From Erythroxylum novogranatense (lineage: Eukaryota; Streptophyta; Magnoliopsida; Malpighiales; Erythroxylaceae): DNA of 64,000 nt. The notes beneath the pieces are model-generated. The model searched no databases. It saw only the letters and a program-made list of their open reading frames with translations, and was not told the DNA's origin. Where the stretch lies: contig CM057231.1 of the NCBI GenBank assembly GCA_029891385.1, positions 22,041,300 through 22,105,299 of the forward strand. The letters are read 5' to 3'. Numbering within the stretch: position 1 is the stretch's first letter; the number at the start of each line of letters is the position of its first letter. The position numbers and the translations under genes are program-made. Positions 35,726 through 47,636 of the stretch are shown here, piece after piece.

Positions 35726-36243
35726 TTATTTAATCGATACTATATTGATCGAGATCCGCTTCGTCCATTTAATCCAAATGATTTACATTTTTCGCTTTTT
35801 CATGTAATCGACGGCTATATTCATCAGATCTCCTTCTTCATCCATTTATTTAATCCGCATCGTTTATTGAATGTTGTTTCTTCAGCGATATACACGCAAT
35901 CTTCCGACACAATCTTCAATCTTCGACGCAATCTTCGTTGTAATATTTTGTCGAGCACCGCGCAGACGATCGCCCAACGCGCGTCTTATCATCGCTTATA
36001 TGTGTTCATATCTCTTCATTCATGTTGTGTCCTTTCTCTCTCTTTGTTTTTCCTCTACGCCTTGCGTTCTCCGCTTTCTCCAAATTGTTGTTGTCGAAAG
36101 AGTATCGATGGTTTCCTCCGCTCGTGTTGTCGTAGTTGTTGTTGTCGAAAGAGTATCGTGGTTTCCTCTGTTCTGTTGTCCTAGCCGTTGTTGTTCTTTG
36201 TTGATTGGTGAACAACGATACTTTTCGCAGAACAATAAACTGC

Positions 36244-36412
36244 GATGACCACGACAACTGTCACAGAGATAAGAGAAGATGAGAACTGCGTAAAGAAGAT
36301 TTACAAGTTACGGTTTCCAGTTGGTCTTAGGTTTCGCTTCGTGTTACTTGTAAATCTTCTTAACGTTTTTCTTATCCTCTCTTATCTCTGTGTCTGTTAT
36401 CGTGGTTGTCAT
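36244..36412. repeat. Long imperfect foldback, about 65-bp arms
   Basis: The left arm, 36244-36308, is mirrored by 36346-36412 with a 37-base spacer. The shared words, read on the right arm, are ACTTGTAAATCTTCTT, TCTCTTATCTCTGTG and TCGTGGT. A few mismatches and small indels occur mid-arm. It is non-coding. Confidence 0.8.
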
Positions 36413-36509
36413 AGCTGTTGTTTCGGTCGTTCTTGTGGACTGTTGTTGCTGTCGAAAGAGTTGCTTCATGTTGCTTTTTGTCCTTTGTTACTTGCAAATC
36501 TTCTTTAGG

Positions 36510-37030
36510 ATTTTTTTGTTTGTACTGATAGTTTCAGTATTTGGCTATTTTTTTGTAGTGCGACTTGGATATGAGGATATTTATCGATATTGTAGCTTCA
36601 TAATTGCAAAGTCGCTACTTCACCAAATAGAAGGCGTAGTGTGTACATAAGGTTTTTTTTTGTTTGTCTGATGAGTTTTCGATTTGGCTATTTTTGTTGT
36701 AGTGCGGACTTGGATATGAGGATATTTATCGATATTGTAGCTTCATAAATTGCAAAGTCGCTACTTCACCCGTGAAGGCGTAGTCTTGAAGCATAAGGTT
36801 GTTTAAGGTTTTCACCAACGCGCGTCGGAGGTTTTGGTGTGTACGATGTTTTTCAAGGCTACAACAGACTTGGATATGAGGAGATTTTTCATGTTGCCAT
36901 CCGTAATACGATGGCTCGAATAAAGAATGCGAATCGAGACTTCAAAAGAGTGCCCCAAACGCAGAAGGCGTAGTCCAGACTTGGCTATGAGGAGATTTAT
37001 CATAAATTGCAAAGTCAAGTTACTTCACCA
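36510..37030 (+). repeat. Diverged tandem repeat, about 142-bp unit
   Basis: Two good copies (about 36518-36655 and 36660-36803) share GACTTGGATATGAGGATAT, TTTATCGATATTGTAGCTTC and GCAAAGTCGCTACTTCACC. Degenerate partial copies continue near 36866, 36973 and 37165. It is non-coding and of unknown role within the LTR-like block. Confidence 0.75.
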
Positions 37031-37299
37031 CCATCATCCTCTTTCCTTGTACATATATTTTTTCATGTCGAAACGAACTCCTCCGTGAAAATGAAGTTTT
37101 ACGATTATCACCAGAATCATCCGCTTTAATCGAAAATGGATGCGCTCAACAAAGAAGTCAGTAGTGCGACTTGGATATGAAAGCAGATTCATCGTCGATC
37201 TTTGTCCATATAACTACTGAAGGTCGCAGCTTTGAAAAGTTTTATTACGATATATATTAAGAGCGAATGGGATGGACGAGCATGCAATCTATCCCATTA

Positions 37300-38460
37300 A
37301 GTTTTATGTCTTAGTTTGATTGTTGCAACTTTTTCTCGCTTTATGTCTTACTTCATGTGCTTTTCACTTTTCAATATCTCACTTTGATCGTTTCACCAGA
37401 TCGTCTCGCTTTTGAATTCGGAGGTTATTTGCTTTGCTTTCCATCGCCCCGCTTTTCTCACCTCTAATGCACGAAGTGTAAAATATAACCGAGTTGAAAA
37501 AGTAGACGAAGTTTTAATATAACCGAGTTGAAAAAGTAGACGAAGTTTAAAATATAACCGAGTTGAAAAAGTAGACGAAGTTAACAATCCGACGGAGAAT
37601 ACAAAAGTGAGGCGAAGACATAAAGATGCATTTAAAAGCGAGACGATACGAAGAAAATGCGAAGACAAAAGGCATTTAATCAAAAGCGACGGGTTTTAAC
37701 TTTTCAAGATCTTACTTTCATCGTTTCACTTCTATGGTCTCGCTTAATTGAGAGGTGATTTGCTTCTTCTATCGTCTGCTTCTTAATTGGAGGTGATTTG
37801 CTTTGCTTTGCTTTCAATCGTCTCGCTTTTCTCACCTCTAATGACGAAGAAGGGAAAAGCAGGCGAAGTTAAAATCGCTGCAGATTGAAAAAGTTGGCGA
37901 AGTTCTAAATATAGACGGACTTGAAAAAGTAGAGCGAACTTAAAAATCGATGGACTTGAAAAAGTTGACGGTTAAAAATATAAAGGGGTTGAAAAAGTAT
38001 ACCAAGTTAACAATACACACGGAGAATACAAATGTCGACGAAGACATAAAGATGCATTTAAAAGCGCATTTATACTAACAATAACAGACCATAAGTTCAA
38101 AGCTTTGCAATTTATATTTTTCTCAAGATAATATCGATACACAAGTGAAAAATCTCATATAGAAAGTAAGTAACTAATTTTACCTTGTCCTCTGCAAGTA
38201 CTTTAAAGACATGTTTTGGACCCCATAATCTACTACGTGTGTATTGAGATGGGAGTTGAGAAAGTAGCGAAGTTCAAAATCGATGGATTGAAAAAGTAGA
38301 CGAAGTCTTAAATATAGACGGAGTTTAAAAGTTGTGAAGTTTAAAATATAAACGGAGTTCAAAAAGTAGACGAAGTTAACAATACAGACGGAGTATACAA
38401 AAGTGAGACGAAGACATAAAGACAGACCGAAAAGCAGACTGCGAACAAAAACAGATGATG
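37300..38460. repeat. LTR-like module with 35-bp direct repeats; inverted partner at 51.6-52.3 kb
   Basis: Units of GAGTTGAAAAAGTAGACGAA followed by a TTTAAAATATAACC-like tail recur at 37488-37590 (three near-identical copies), 37870-38010 and 38270-38390. The same text appears inverted near 51870-52020 (CTTCGTCTACTTTTTCAACT). The neighbouring GGTGATTTGCTT and CTCGCTTTTC sequences are also mirrored near 52060-52150. Confidence 0.7.
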
Positions 38461-38589
38461 TAATCTGTTTTCATTAACTCATGCATTTGTACATCTAGAT
38501 ATACAACTCTCATGAAGACTGAAAAATGAGATTCGGCCTCTAACTATGCCCAAAACACTTGACTAACGCTCCACTTATATCGATGTAAA

Positions 38590-38940
38590 ATCACTGAAGG
38601 AAAATCACCAAACGAAAATCATTTGAAAGAAAATCATGAAGTTAAAATCACTGAAAAAATTCAGTGAAGGAAAATCACTGAAACAAAAATCAATGAACCG
38701 AAAATCATTGAAACAAAAATCAGTGAACCAAAATCACCTGAAACAAAAATCAGTGAAGCGAAAACCACTGAAGCAAAAATCACCAAGGAAAATCACCAAA
38801 CAAAAAACAATTGAAGCGAAAATCAGTGAAGCAAAAATCAGTGAAGCAAAAATCAGTGAAGGAAAATCATTTGAAGCGAAAACCACTGAAGCGAAAATCA
38901 GTGAAATAAAATCATTTGAAAGAAAACAAATCCGTCATAG
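38590..38940 (+). repeat. Minisatellite of about 17 bp (GAAAATCAGTGAAGC-like)
   Basis: Roughly 20 imperfect copies of a unit like AAAATCAGTGAAGCAAA in tandem. A 202-codon open frame starting at 38636 is mostly a translation of this repeat (alternating Lys-Gln-Lys-Ser text) and I do not call it a gene. Similar units occur at 47290-47400, just inside an LTR start. Confidence 0.8.
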
Positions 38941-39409
38941 ATCGGTGTTTCGGGATAACTTGAGCTATAGAGCTCCAAATGACCCGATTCTTCAAGCATT
39001 GGATTCTAACATATTTCTTTATCTTCTAAACCTCTCAAGTCATCCACTCCACTCTCAACATGCTATAATCTCACTTAAACTTACATCATCCATCTACCCA
39101 CATGAATTCCAAAATAATGCTAACTTAACTTACTTAATCAATCTAATCATGCTTAATTTTAAAAAAAATATTTTGGGCCTGACACTTTTCTTGAATTCTT
39201 TATTCTTTTCGTCTTCTTTATTTCGTACGTCACTGCATGGCTGAACATATGCGTCTTTTATGTCTAAATTTCTCAGACAATGCTACTACAGATGGGTGGA
39301 CAAGCAGTTGAACACGAAGGTTATAAATAAGAGTCAAAGTCAACATATTATTTATGCTTTCGCATTCTCCGTCTTTTTTTGTTCGTTTGTTTTTCATTCA
39401 AATCATATA

Positions 39410-42400
39410 TGTCAAGTCGTTTTTACTTAACATGCGATTCAATAGGTTAATCTGCATAGATTTTTCTCTCGTAGATTGAGTTTTCAATTAATAGGTACAA
39501 TCTTCTAGCCGCTTATAATAATGTCAAACACCGCCAATAGCGTGTCATGGAAGTAAACCGTAACACGATTCACGTTTCAATTCATACGTGATAAGACTTC
39601 TCGACAAATCATATTGATTTATTTGTGGCAAAGAAATACACCGTAACCCCAAAATGTATGAATGACTCTCGTAATTGTTTTTCTTCTATGTAATAATCTT
39701 CTAACCGGTATGATAATGTCGATTCTCGCCAAATACCAATAACGATTCCACAAGTATGCAAAATGAGAACCGCAAAGAGAAGAGGACCGAACACGATTGA
39801 CGCTTCAATTCATGGGTGATAGATTTCTTACCGCTACTTCGACGAGTTTACCTTCTACAATTATTTTATGTTTTTCGCAAGAGGAAGACGACCGTAATGT
39901 AGATTGCTTAATTGTTGACACAACAGTTTGACATCTCAGATTTCTTCTATGCAATAATCTTCTAACCGGTATGATAATGTCAATTCTCGCCAAATACCAA
40001 TCACGTATTCCGTAAGTAAGCAAAATCAGATCGCAAAGAGAAGAGGACCATAACAGTAGATTGACGATTCAATTCATAGGTGAAAGATTTCTTACCGCTA
40101 CTCTGACAAAGTTGACCTTCTACAATTATTTTCTATTTTTCGCAAGAGGAAGACGACCATAACAGATTGCTTGATTCTTGATGAACATGTTATTCAATTG
40201 AGTTATGTAACTAACTCAAACCGATTCGTAATTCACACGTGCTTTGGTTTCAATCATTTTGCATCGTCTGCATTTTTTACCGCCGCCTACTTTTGCACAA
40301 CTTTCGCCCCGCTTTTGCTTCCATCCGCTTTTGAACTTGTGTTTGCTTTTCAACTTCCGCCTTGTTTTCATCGTCTCCTTTTCATAATTATTTGTACTTC
40401 ATCGAAATCATTTATGTTAAGTCGTTTTGACTTAACAATCTCCTCCTTTTAACCGCAGAGATTTCTTCATCGGTAGATTGACGCTTGAATTAATAGGTAA
40501 TGTCAAACACTTCCAATAGCGTATGCGTAAGTAAACACCGTAAGGCGTAGATTAAGAAGACTCGCTTTTCTTGTATGGAATAATGTTCTAACCGGTATAA
40601 TAATGTCGATTCGCCAAAAACGTATTGAAGAAGTAAGCAAACATGAATGTAATTAGAGAAGAAGAGCACCGAGTAGAGATCGACGTTTCAATTCATAGTG
40701 ATAAAATTATTATACACGCCCTACTCGGGACAGTTGACCTTCTACAATTATTTTCTTCTTCCAAATTACTATCATTGTTTTCCTTTACTTTTTTCGTGGC
40801 GGGTTCACCTTCTACGATCATTTGCTCTTCTTTCAAGCTCGGCTTTTGCATCCCTTTATCAATCAATCATTCAAGGCCATTTCTTTGGCATCAAAATAAC
40901 TTAGAACGAAATTTTATCTCGCGACGCACACGGTTACTCCCAAAATGTATGAATCATTTTCACATCTCTTTGTCTTGTATCCAATAATCTTCTAATCGCT
41001 ATGATAATCTCGATTCCACCAAATGCTAATAACCTATTCCGAAATAAGCAAAATGAGGACTACAAAGACAAGAAGAGGACCATAATGTAGATTGACGTTT
41101 CAATTCATAGGTCATAAACCGATTCGTAATTCACACGTGGTTTGCTTTAAATCGCTTTTGACCGCCTCGCTTTTACTCGGTCTACTTTTGCACAACTTTC
41201 GCCCGCTTTTGCTTCCGCCCGGTTTTGCTTCCATCCGCTTTTCAACTTGTGTTTGCTTTTGAACTTCCGCCTTGTTTTCATCGTCTCCTTTTCATCATTA
41301 TTTGTACTTCATCGAAATCATTGATGTCAAGTTGTTTTGACTTAACAATCTCTTCCTTTTAAACTGCGAAGTTTCTTGTGTCACCGGATTGACGCTTCAA
41401 TTAATACGTATAATGTCAAACACCGCCAGCAGACGTATTGCGTAATAAACGCCGTAACGTAGATTAACGTTTTAATTCATAGGTCGACCATCATAATTTT
41501 TACTTGTGGCAAGGAAAGACACGTAACGCCCAAAATGTTTGAACCGTAAGACGTGCTTTTCTTGTATGGAATAATCTTCTAACTAGTATAATAATGTCGA
41601 TTCTCGCCAAAAGCATATTGTAGAAGTAAGCAAACATGAGCGTAATTAGAGAAGAAGAGCACCACAGTAGAGATCGACGTTTCAATTCATAGGTGATAAA
41701 ATTATTATACACGTGCTACTCGGGACAGTTGACCTTCTACAATTATTTTCTTCTTCGAAATTACTATCGTTGTTTGCCTTTACGTTTCTTCCCGATGTGT
41801 CTTCTACAATCATTTCCTTTTCTTCGAAGCTTGCCTTTTGCATCCCTTTGTCAATCAATCATTCAAGAGCAATTTCTTTGGCATCACCAATAATCTTCTA
41901 ACTATTATGATAATGGCAATTCCTGCCAAATGCCAGTGACGTTTCAATTCATAGCTAATAGGTTTCTCACGTACTACTCTGATGATTGACCTTCTACAAT
42001 TATTTTCATTTTCCGCAAGATGAAGACGACGAGAAGCAGAGATTGCTTGAATCTTGAAAGAACCGGTTATTCAATTGACTTTTGTAACTAACTCAAATCG
42101 ATTCTTAATTCACACGTGCTTTGCTTTCCTCTCGCTTTCCATCGCCCTTTTACTCCGTCTACTTTTGACAACTTTCGCCTCGCCGCCTGTCTGGTTTTGC
42201 TTCCATCCGCTTTCAACTTGAGTTTGCTTTTAAAATTCGTCTTGTTTTCATCATTATTTGTACTTTATCAACATCATTTATGTCAAGTCGTTTAGACTTA
42301 AAATCTCTTCTTTTTAATCGCATGATTTCTTACATCGGGTAGATTGACGCTTCAATTAATAGGCATAATGTCAAACTTTGTCATCAATACCAGACATGTA

Positions 42401-42600
42401 AATAAACACGAGAAAAGAGATTAACGCTTTAATTCATAGGTGAGACCGTCATAATTTTTAATTGTGGCAAGGAAAGACACGCTAACCCCAAAATGTATGA
42501 ACCGAAGACCTGTTTTTCTTGTATCGAATAATGTTCTAAGCGGTATAATAATGTCGATTCTTGCCAAAACGTATTCAAGAAGTAAGCAAACATGAATGTA
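39410..42600 (-). repeat. Tandem array of LTR/polypurine-tract junction units (about 0.95 kb each)
   Basis: LTR start junctions on the minus strand lie at 39432, 40437, 41347 and about 42303, spaced 1005, 910 and 956 bp. Two are directly followed on the right by a clear purine tract (ATCTCCTCCTTTT at 40438-40450 and ATCTCTTCCTTTT at 41348-41360 in plus sense), one by a weaker version. Each unit holds about 240 bp of LTR plus about 650 bp of other non-coding sequence. The latter carries a TAATCTTCTAACCGGTAT-like core and ATTCATAGGTGATA-like words. Confidence 0.7.
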
Positions 42601-43680
42601 ATTAGAAGAAGAGCACCACAAGAGACACCGACATTTCAAGTAAAATTTGGTAACCACGGGAAAGGAGAAATACAGATCGAAATGCACCCAAACCTTTGTC
42701 ATTAGTAAGACTTACAATGGATAGAACTTTAGCTTTCGGTCCAGATAATGCAAGAACTACCGTAGAAGATTCTAAAATGGCCCATCCTAGAACTTGGAAA
42801 CACAAATGACTCGCTTTTATTTTTGTTTACACAAAACATCAACATCACTTAATTCAATAAATACACGATTCTGATTCTACATCAACAATATTATTACAAC
42901 TTAACATAGTTGGAAACCCGAGTCGAACCCTTCATGTCTCCAAAGGTTGTCTTTAATGCTTCCACCGCAGCTTCCTTCGCTATTCCCATTCCATGGCTTT
43001 TACCATTTCGTTATAAGCGGCATCCATGCTTCTCTCGACTCCAATGCATCTTCACCAAACTCTTCCTGACAAGCCCGCGAGTTTCAATGTCTTAGCCTCA
43101 CAACACCTAACCCGCTTTCTAAGACAAGAAGCATCTCTTTAGTTCGCTCATTATACTTCTTCTTTATCGACTTAAGGCGGTTCTCGAAACCTCAAAAGTA
43201 GCTACTTCCGCTTTGTGTTGGCGAATCATTGTCAAATAGCATCTTCTTGTCATAGATGTCAATGAGCTTTTCAAACACAGTGTCTTCGCCATAGACCCTC
43301 TATTTGAGCAAGTTTAGATGAGAGGTGTATGAATTCCTTTACACCTTCAAAGAAATGCTCATAGTCTAATGATAGACGTCTAAACGTTTCAAAAGTCGCT
43401 TCGCAATATTTTGCATCTTCTCATGATCAACCATATTCATGGATTCAAGAATGCAAACCACCCCTCACCATATATTTTCAGGGATAGAATCGATACACTA
43501 GTTCCTGTATGGAGTTAGAAGAACTGTTGACCTGGAAGATTTCCAAAGAACTTCGTGAAACCCGATCAACCTTTGCACTCCTTTAAAAGGAACAAGTACC
43601 TCAAAGAGTTCGTTGATACCAAGCCCGTCATCCTCACCACTTGAATTATCCATTTCAAGTGAATTAGTCAGTAAAATAAC
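42590..43680 (-). pseudogene. Unidentified coding fragment, coiled-coil-like
   Basis: An ATG at 43653 on the minus strand opens a 50-codon frame beginning MDNSSGEDDGLGINELFEVL that stops near 43510. Downstream, in shifting frames, coherent protein-like pieces follow: EKMQNIAKRLLKRLDVYH, then DYEHFFEGVKEFIHLSSKLA, then FEKLIDIYDKKMLF, then NRLKSIKKKYNERTKEMLL. Together they look like one mostly helical, charged protein broken by small indels. I do not recognise it. It may be a captured host gene fragment or an extra ORF of this element family. Confidence 0.45.
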
Positions 43681-43779
43681 AAAGTAAAATGTGAAATTTG
43701 ATTACGTAAATAGAATAAACAAAAGAAAACTGAAATGTTACCAAAGATAGAAGAAACCATGATCTTCCTCACAAACACC

Positions 43780-44360
43780 ACCGAGGGTAAATCTATGGGA
43801 TTTCGATTCACTAGAAAGAATGGATATTCGTAAGATTGATAAGAATTCTATGCATGCATTAACAACGTATTATTAGTTGATGGTCTAAAGCATAACTTGA
43901 TAAGTATTAGTCAATTATGTGATTCTAGTTCAAGTTACATTCAACCAAAACTTTTGTGAAGTCGAAACAAAGATGGTACAGTGGTGGCTGTCACTTTCGA
44001 CCAAACCTAGTGTCATGGTCAAGCAAGAGACAAAGCTCGATTGCATTATCAAGCGCCAAGTGAATATATGTCCGCCGCAAGTTGTTGTTCACAAATATTG
44101 TGGATCAAGTATCAATTGGAGGACTACTCAATACAAGAGGAAGAGATTCCAATATCTGCGACAACACCACCGCCATCGACCTACGAAAGAATCCAATACA
44201 ACATTCAAGGGTCAAGCACATAGAAGTCGACATCATTTCTTGAGAGATTACGTCAGAGGAAAGTCGATCTACGGTTCGTGGAAACAAAATATCATCGGTG
44301 GATTTCTTCACAAAACCACTAAGTGAAGATCCCTTTAAAGAAATCGATGCAACCTCAATA
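43780..44360 (+). pseudogene. Sirevirus pol remnant with large internal deletion
   Basis: The left part reads as the GAG-pre-integrase region ([23 protein letters not shown], at about 43861-43975). At about 43978 it is joined straight to RNase H (GCHF, NLVSWSSKRQSSIAL), then EYMSAASCCSQILWIKYQLE and, in other frames, SRVKHIEV and FFTKPLSEDPFKEIDATS. Integrase core and RT, about 3 kb in the related element at 1853-4612, are missing. It is the 3' end of a plus-strand element whose envelope-like ORF follows. Confidence 0.8.
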
Positions 44361-44681
44361 TGGTGATGCTAACGGACCATTCATCCGGTTTTCATGAAGA
44401 CCGATGATAGACGGAGGAGTTAACGGGGCATTCATCCGGTTTTCATGAAGACAACAAAGACAGACGGTGGAGTTAAGGGCGTTACGGTTTCAGATATAAA
44501 ACTTCTTTGACAAAAAGAGTTTTAGCGGAAAAGTGTCAAATCATCGAGAAGTAGAATCGTTCTAGAATTCACTATAAAATCCCTAAAATCGACCTTTGGG
44601 ATTTCGCCGAATTCACAAATTGTTAGTTCTCTTAAATCTCGTGATATTTCTTCAAGCAAAGTTCCTACCAATCGAATCAGC

Positions 44682-46985
44682 AAGATGAATGTCAAGCCTA
44701 TTTTGCGACTTGATCCAGATCGATCGGGAAGATTGGTAAACTTCAACAACTTCGTAAACGAAGAGATGGATATAGAGCGCAGATAATCGCGGAGTTGGAG
44801 AAACTTCTTTGAAGTATGAGATGAAGTCTATCTCGAGAGAAGTTTATGAGTTCGGAAGAATACTAAATCAGTAGATGATACAATCGTGTCGTATGTAGAC
44901 ACACACTCGGTTATAAGAACGGCGAGTTTGGAGAAAGTCGATGAATGTCCGATGGATGGAGTTCGACTCACTAACATGACGAAATGGATGACTAAGCTTA
45001 AGATGAGCGAAGATGAAGTTAGTCGTCAACTTTATGGACAAAATAACCCAGTGAAAGGAGAGCCTCTTGGCTGGTACCAAAGGCAAGGGTATTGTTCAGC
45101 GGTTCTATGTGGATGTGTGTTACCTAGATTAGGTTCACGACATCAAGTCACTACCTGGATGAACAATGTATTTTCATCTTGAATCATCACCCAATAGATT
45201 TACCATTTTGATTTTTCAGACATGGTAAAATCAATAAAGAATACAAACACTAGTCCGTATGGGATGTTGTTGACAAGAGTGTTCGAGAGAATCAGCGCCG
45301 ATTGATCGGCGATTAGGCGGAAGATATCTATTAGAAGCTACATCGATTCAACATCAATTGCGAAAATGGGTGCGAGACTTTCGAACGTAAAAGGAGCAGA
45401 ATCGCCAAGGAAAGCAACGATTAAGGCGGCGTATCTGAAGCGATCTCTATGAAGGAAACAAGAAGTTCACATTTCGAGGAATCAAAGTCCAGAGGTGTTC
45501 GATTTTTGAATCGGTGACTTGAAGCGTAAAGGGAACCTCTACCGAAAGTGACATTCCAAAGAAAGCAAGAAGGTTACCCAGAGCGAAAACTCAAAGCAGA
45601 AAGAAGCCATAAATCCAAAGACTCAAGCCAATCGAGCATTCTCAACTACAAGGATCAAGAGCTACAAAGTCCCCATCATCAATCCTTGAAAATGATTGAA
45701 ACTTCGATCTCGAGGAGCCGGAGGAAAAGGAAAGAAGAACTCGAAAGATGAAAACGCAACCTAAAAGGTCACCAAGGCGAAAGAAAATGAGTCCGAGAAA
45801 GGAAGGAAGTCCAACAACAAAACCAAAGTCTAAGAAGGCAAGACAAGAAAAGGCATTGTTGATACTAAACAAATGTCGCTGATGATACTGGTGATATTCT
45901 GAAGTTAATGTTGAAGTTATTATGGTAATCTCAAGGATACTCACACCGTCCTCGACAATCCAATTTTGAAGAAGTAGTTTCTACTACTTTTCGGTCTTCA
46001 TTTGTCCACAAACAAATTGCTACATGTTATGAGACAAAAGGTTACTCGAAAGTAGTAAGTGTGATGACTAGTGTTCCATCCGAATCTTTAACTTTTCAAA
46101 GAGAAAGTTGGGAACACTGATTGGTTGTTACAGAGAGAAGAAGACCAAATCTCTCATCATCCGAGACAAACCAAAGAGATTTGTGAAAGCCTTCTTCAAA
46201 TCACTTGAATTTGATTCTGACATTCTACATCCATTGGATAGGGTTACAAGAATTTCTATGATCAAGCTGAAAAGAGTTGCAAGAGAACCATATCCACCGT
46301 AACCATTTGGAAGCGTCGACTTCTTATCCAATCTTTGGACAAGATAAAGAATCAAGGTGGTACCGATTTACAACCACCAAATTTTGTGGAAGCAGCGTGA
46401 AGAGAAAGCTGTGAAAGTTCAACCGAACGATTTTGGATGACATGACTTGGATCGATTGCGAAGCGGTGCAATTGATTGATGAAGCATGTGAAGAGAAAAG
46501 AAGTCAAGTTCTATCGCATTTATCAAGATCCAGAACAAGCCAAACTAAGGCTACAAAGCAGATGATCCATGTGGAGGTCTTATCGAAAGGGTCGATTGTT
46601 GTTCTTTTACGATTGGCAAGTTAAAATGTTCTTCTATTGTTTTACGCAACATTCGCAAAATCGACCTCTGTGGAGATCAACTCAATTGCGAAGCTATGCC
46701 TTGGCTTGGAAGTACATATCTACGTATACTTGACTCCTATGATCTTGATATTCTGATCATTTGTATATGTTCCTCGCCTCTCCTACAAATTATTGAAACA
46801 CATGTCTCAAACGTGGAAGCTTATACAACAACAATTCTTGTTGTTGAAAAACAAATTGTTGAGATGTAATCCTCATTGCAAATTAATCGTCGACTCTAAA
46901 CAAACAAGTTCGTAAACTTGATAAGGATATGAAGAAGGTTAAGAAGATGATGAAAAAGTTGGTGAAGCGATTAGGAAATAATTTT
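44682..46985 (+). pseudogene. Envelope-like ORF of Sirevirus type, copy A, decayed
   Basis: It starts MNVKPILRLDP at about 44683 and is recognisable through TKSVDDTIVSYVDTHSVI, NMTKWMTKLKMSEDEVSRQL and KGEPLGWYQ, then KPKRFVKAFFKSLEFDS (46170) and DDMTWIDCEAVQLI (46436). Stops and one- to five-base indels relative to copy B break it into short frames. Function of the intact family ORF is unknown; it occupies the position after pol where some plant Copia elements carry an envelope-like gene. Confidence 0.65.
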
Positions 46986-47144
46986 GATTAATAACAAATA
47001 GCGGGAGAAGGAAGAATGAGGAAGAATCAATTTGGAAGGAAAAAGCATTTAAAGATGAAAGCGAAGTTATTTTTATTTACTCATACTTACGTATATTTGA
47101 AACTTTTCATATTCCTCTATTATATCAAAATATTTGTTATCATC

Positions 47145-47156
47145 AAAAGGGGAGAT
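47145..47156 (+). other. Polypurine tract, copy A
   Basis: AAAAGGGGAGAT lies directly before the LTR start TGTTAAGTC at 47157. It is the plus-strand primer site for reverse transcription and fixes the element's orientation. Confidence 0.8.
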
Positions 47157-47636
47157 TGTTAAGTCAAACCACACTTCACGTATTTAATAATTTTGGTGAC
47201 AAACAAAGAGAAATATACAATGAAAAGTAGATAGACGATGAACAAATGAAAAGTAGATGGACGAAGAGAAGTAACAAACAATTAAGGAGAAAAATCAGTG
47301 AAGCAAAAAAAAAATTGAACGAGAAAAATCGTGAAGCAAAAAACAATTGAAAGAGAAAAATCAGCGAAGCAAAAAAGCAGAAGTTAAAAATCAATCAAGC
47401 AAACACCGATGAAGCTTTACAACAAAAGCGGACGGAAGCTTTATAAGAAAAAAGCGGAAGCTTCATAAAAGAAAAGCATTTAAAGCTTTACAAGTGAAAA
47501 GGAGCGGAAGAGAAAAGCGGCCGATACAAAAATCGATTTTAACAAAGAAACATAAGTTTTAGTTAATTACTGGACTAAAGCTGAATAACCGTTTCTTTCA
47601 AGATTCAAGCACATATTCAAGAAACGATTGAAGCAG
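47157..47636 (+). repeat. Truncated 3' LTR of copy A
   Basis: It begins TGTTAAGTCAAACC, contains AAATCAGTGAAGC-like and AAAGCGGAAGC-like units and ends near GATTGAAGCAGAG, where the sequence jumps into the pol end of copy B. In the LTR at 6276-7224 the corresponding AAGATTCAAGAAAC text is about 400 bp from the LTR start, so about half the LTR is missing here. Confidence 0.7.

Noticed and set aside
38636..39244. A 202-codon plus-strand open frame
   Set aside because: The first half is the 17-bp minisatellite in translation and the second half is unrelated AT-rich sequence; there is no known domain.
36510..42600. Regularly spaced repeats, considered as a CRISPR-like array
   Set aside because: Units are long, diverged and unevenly spaced, contain LTR/PPT junctions, and the DNA is clearly plant nuclear.
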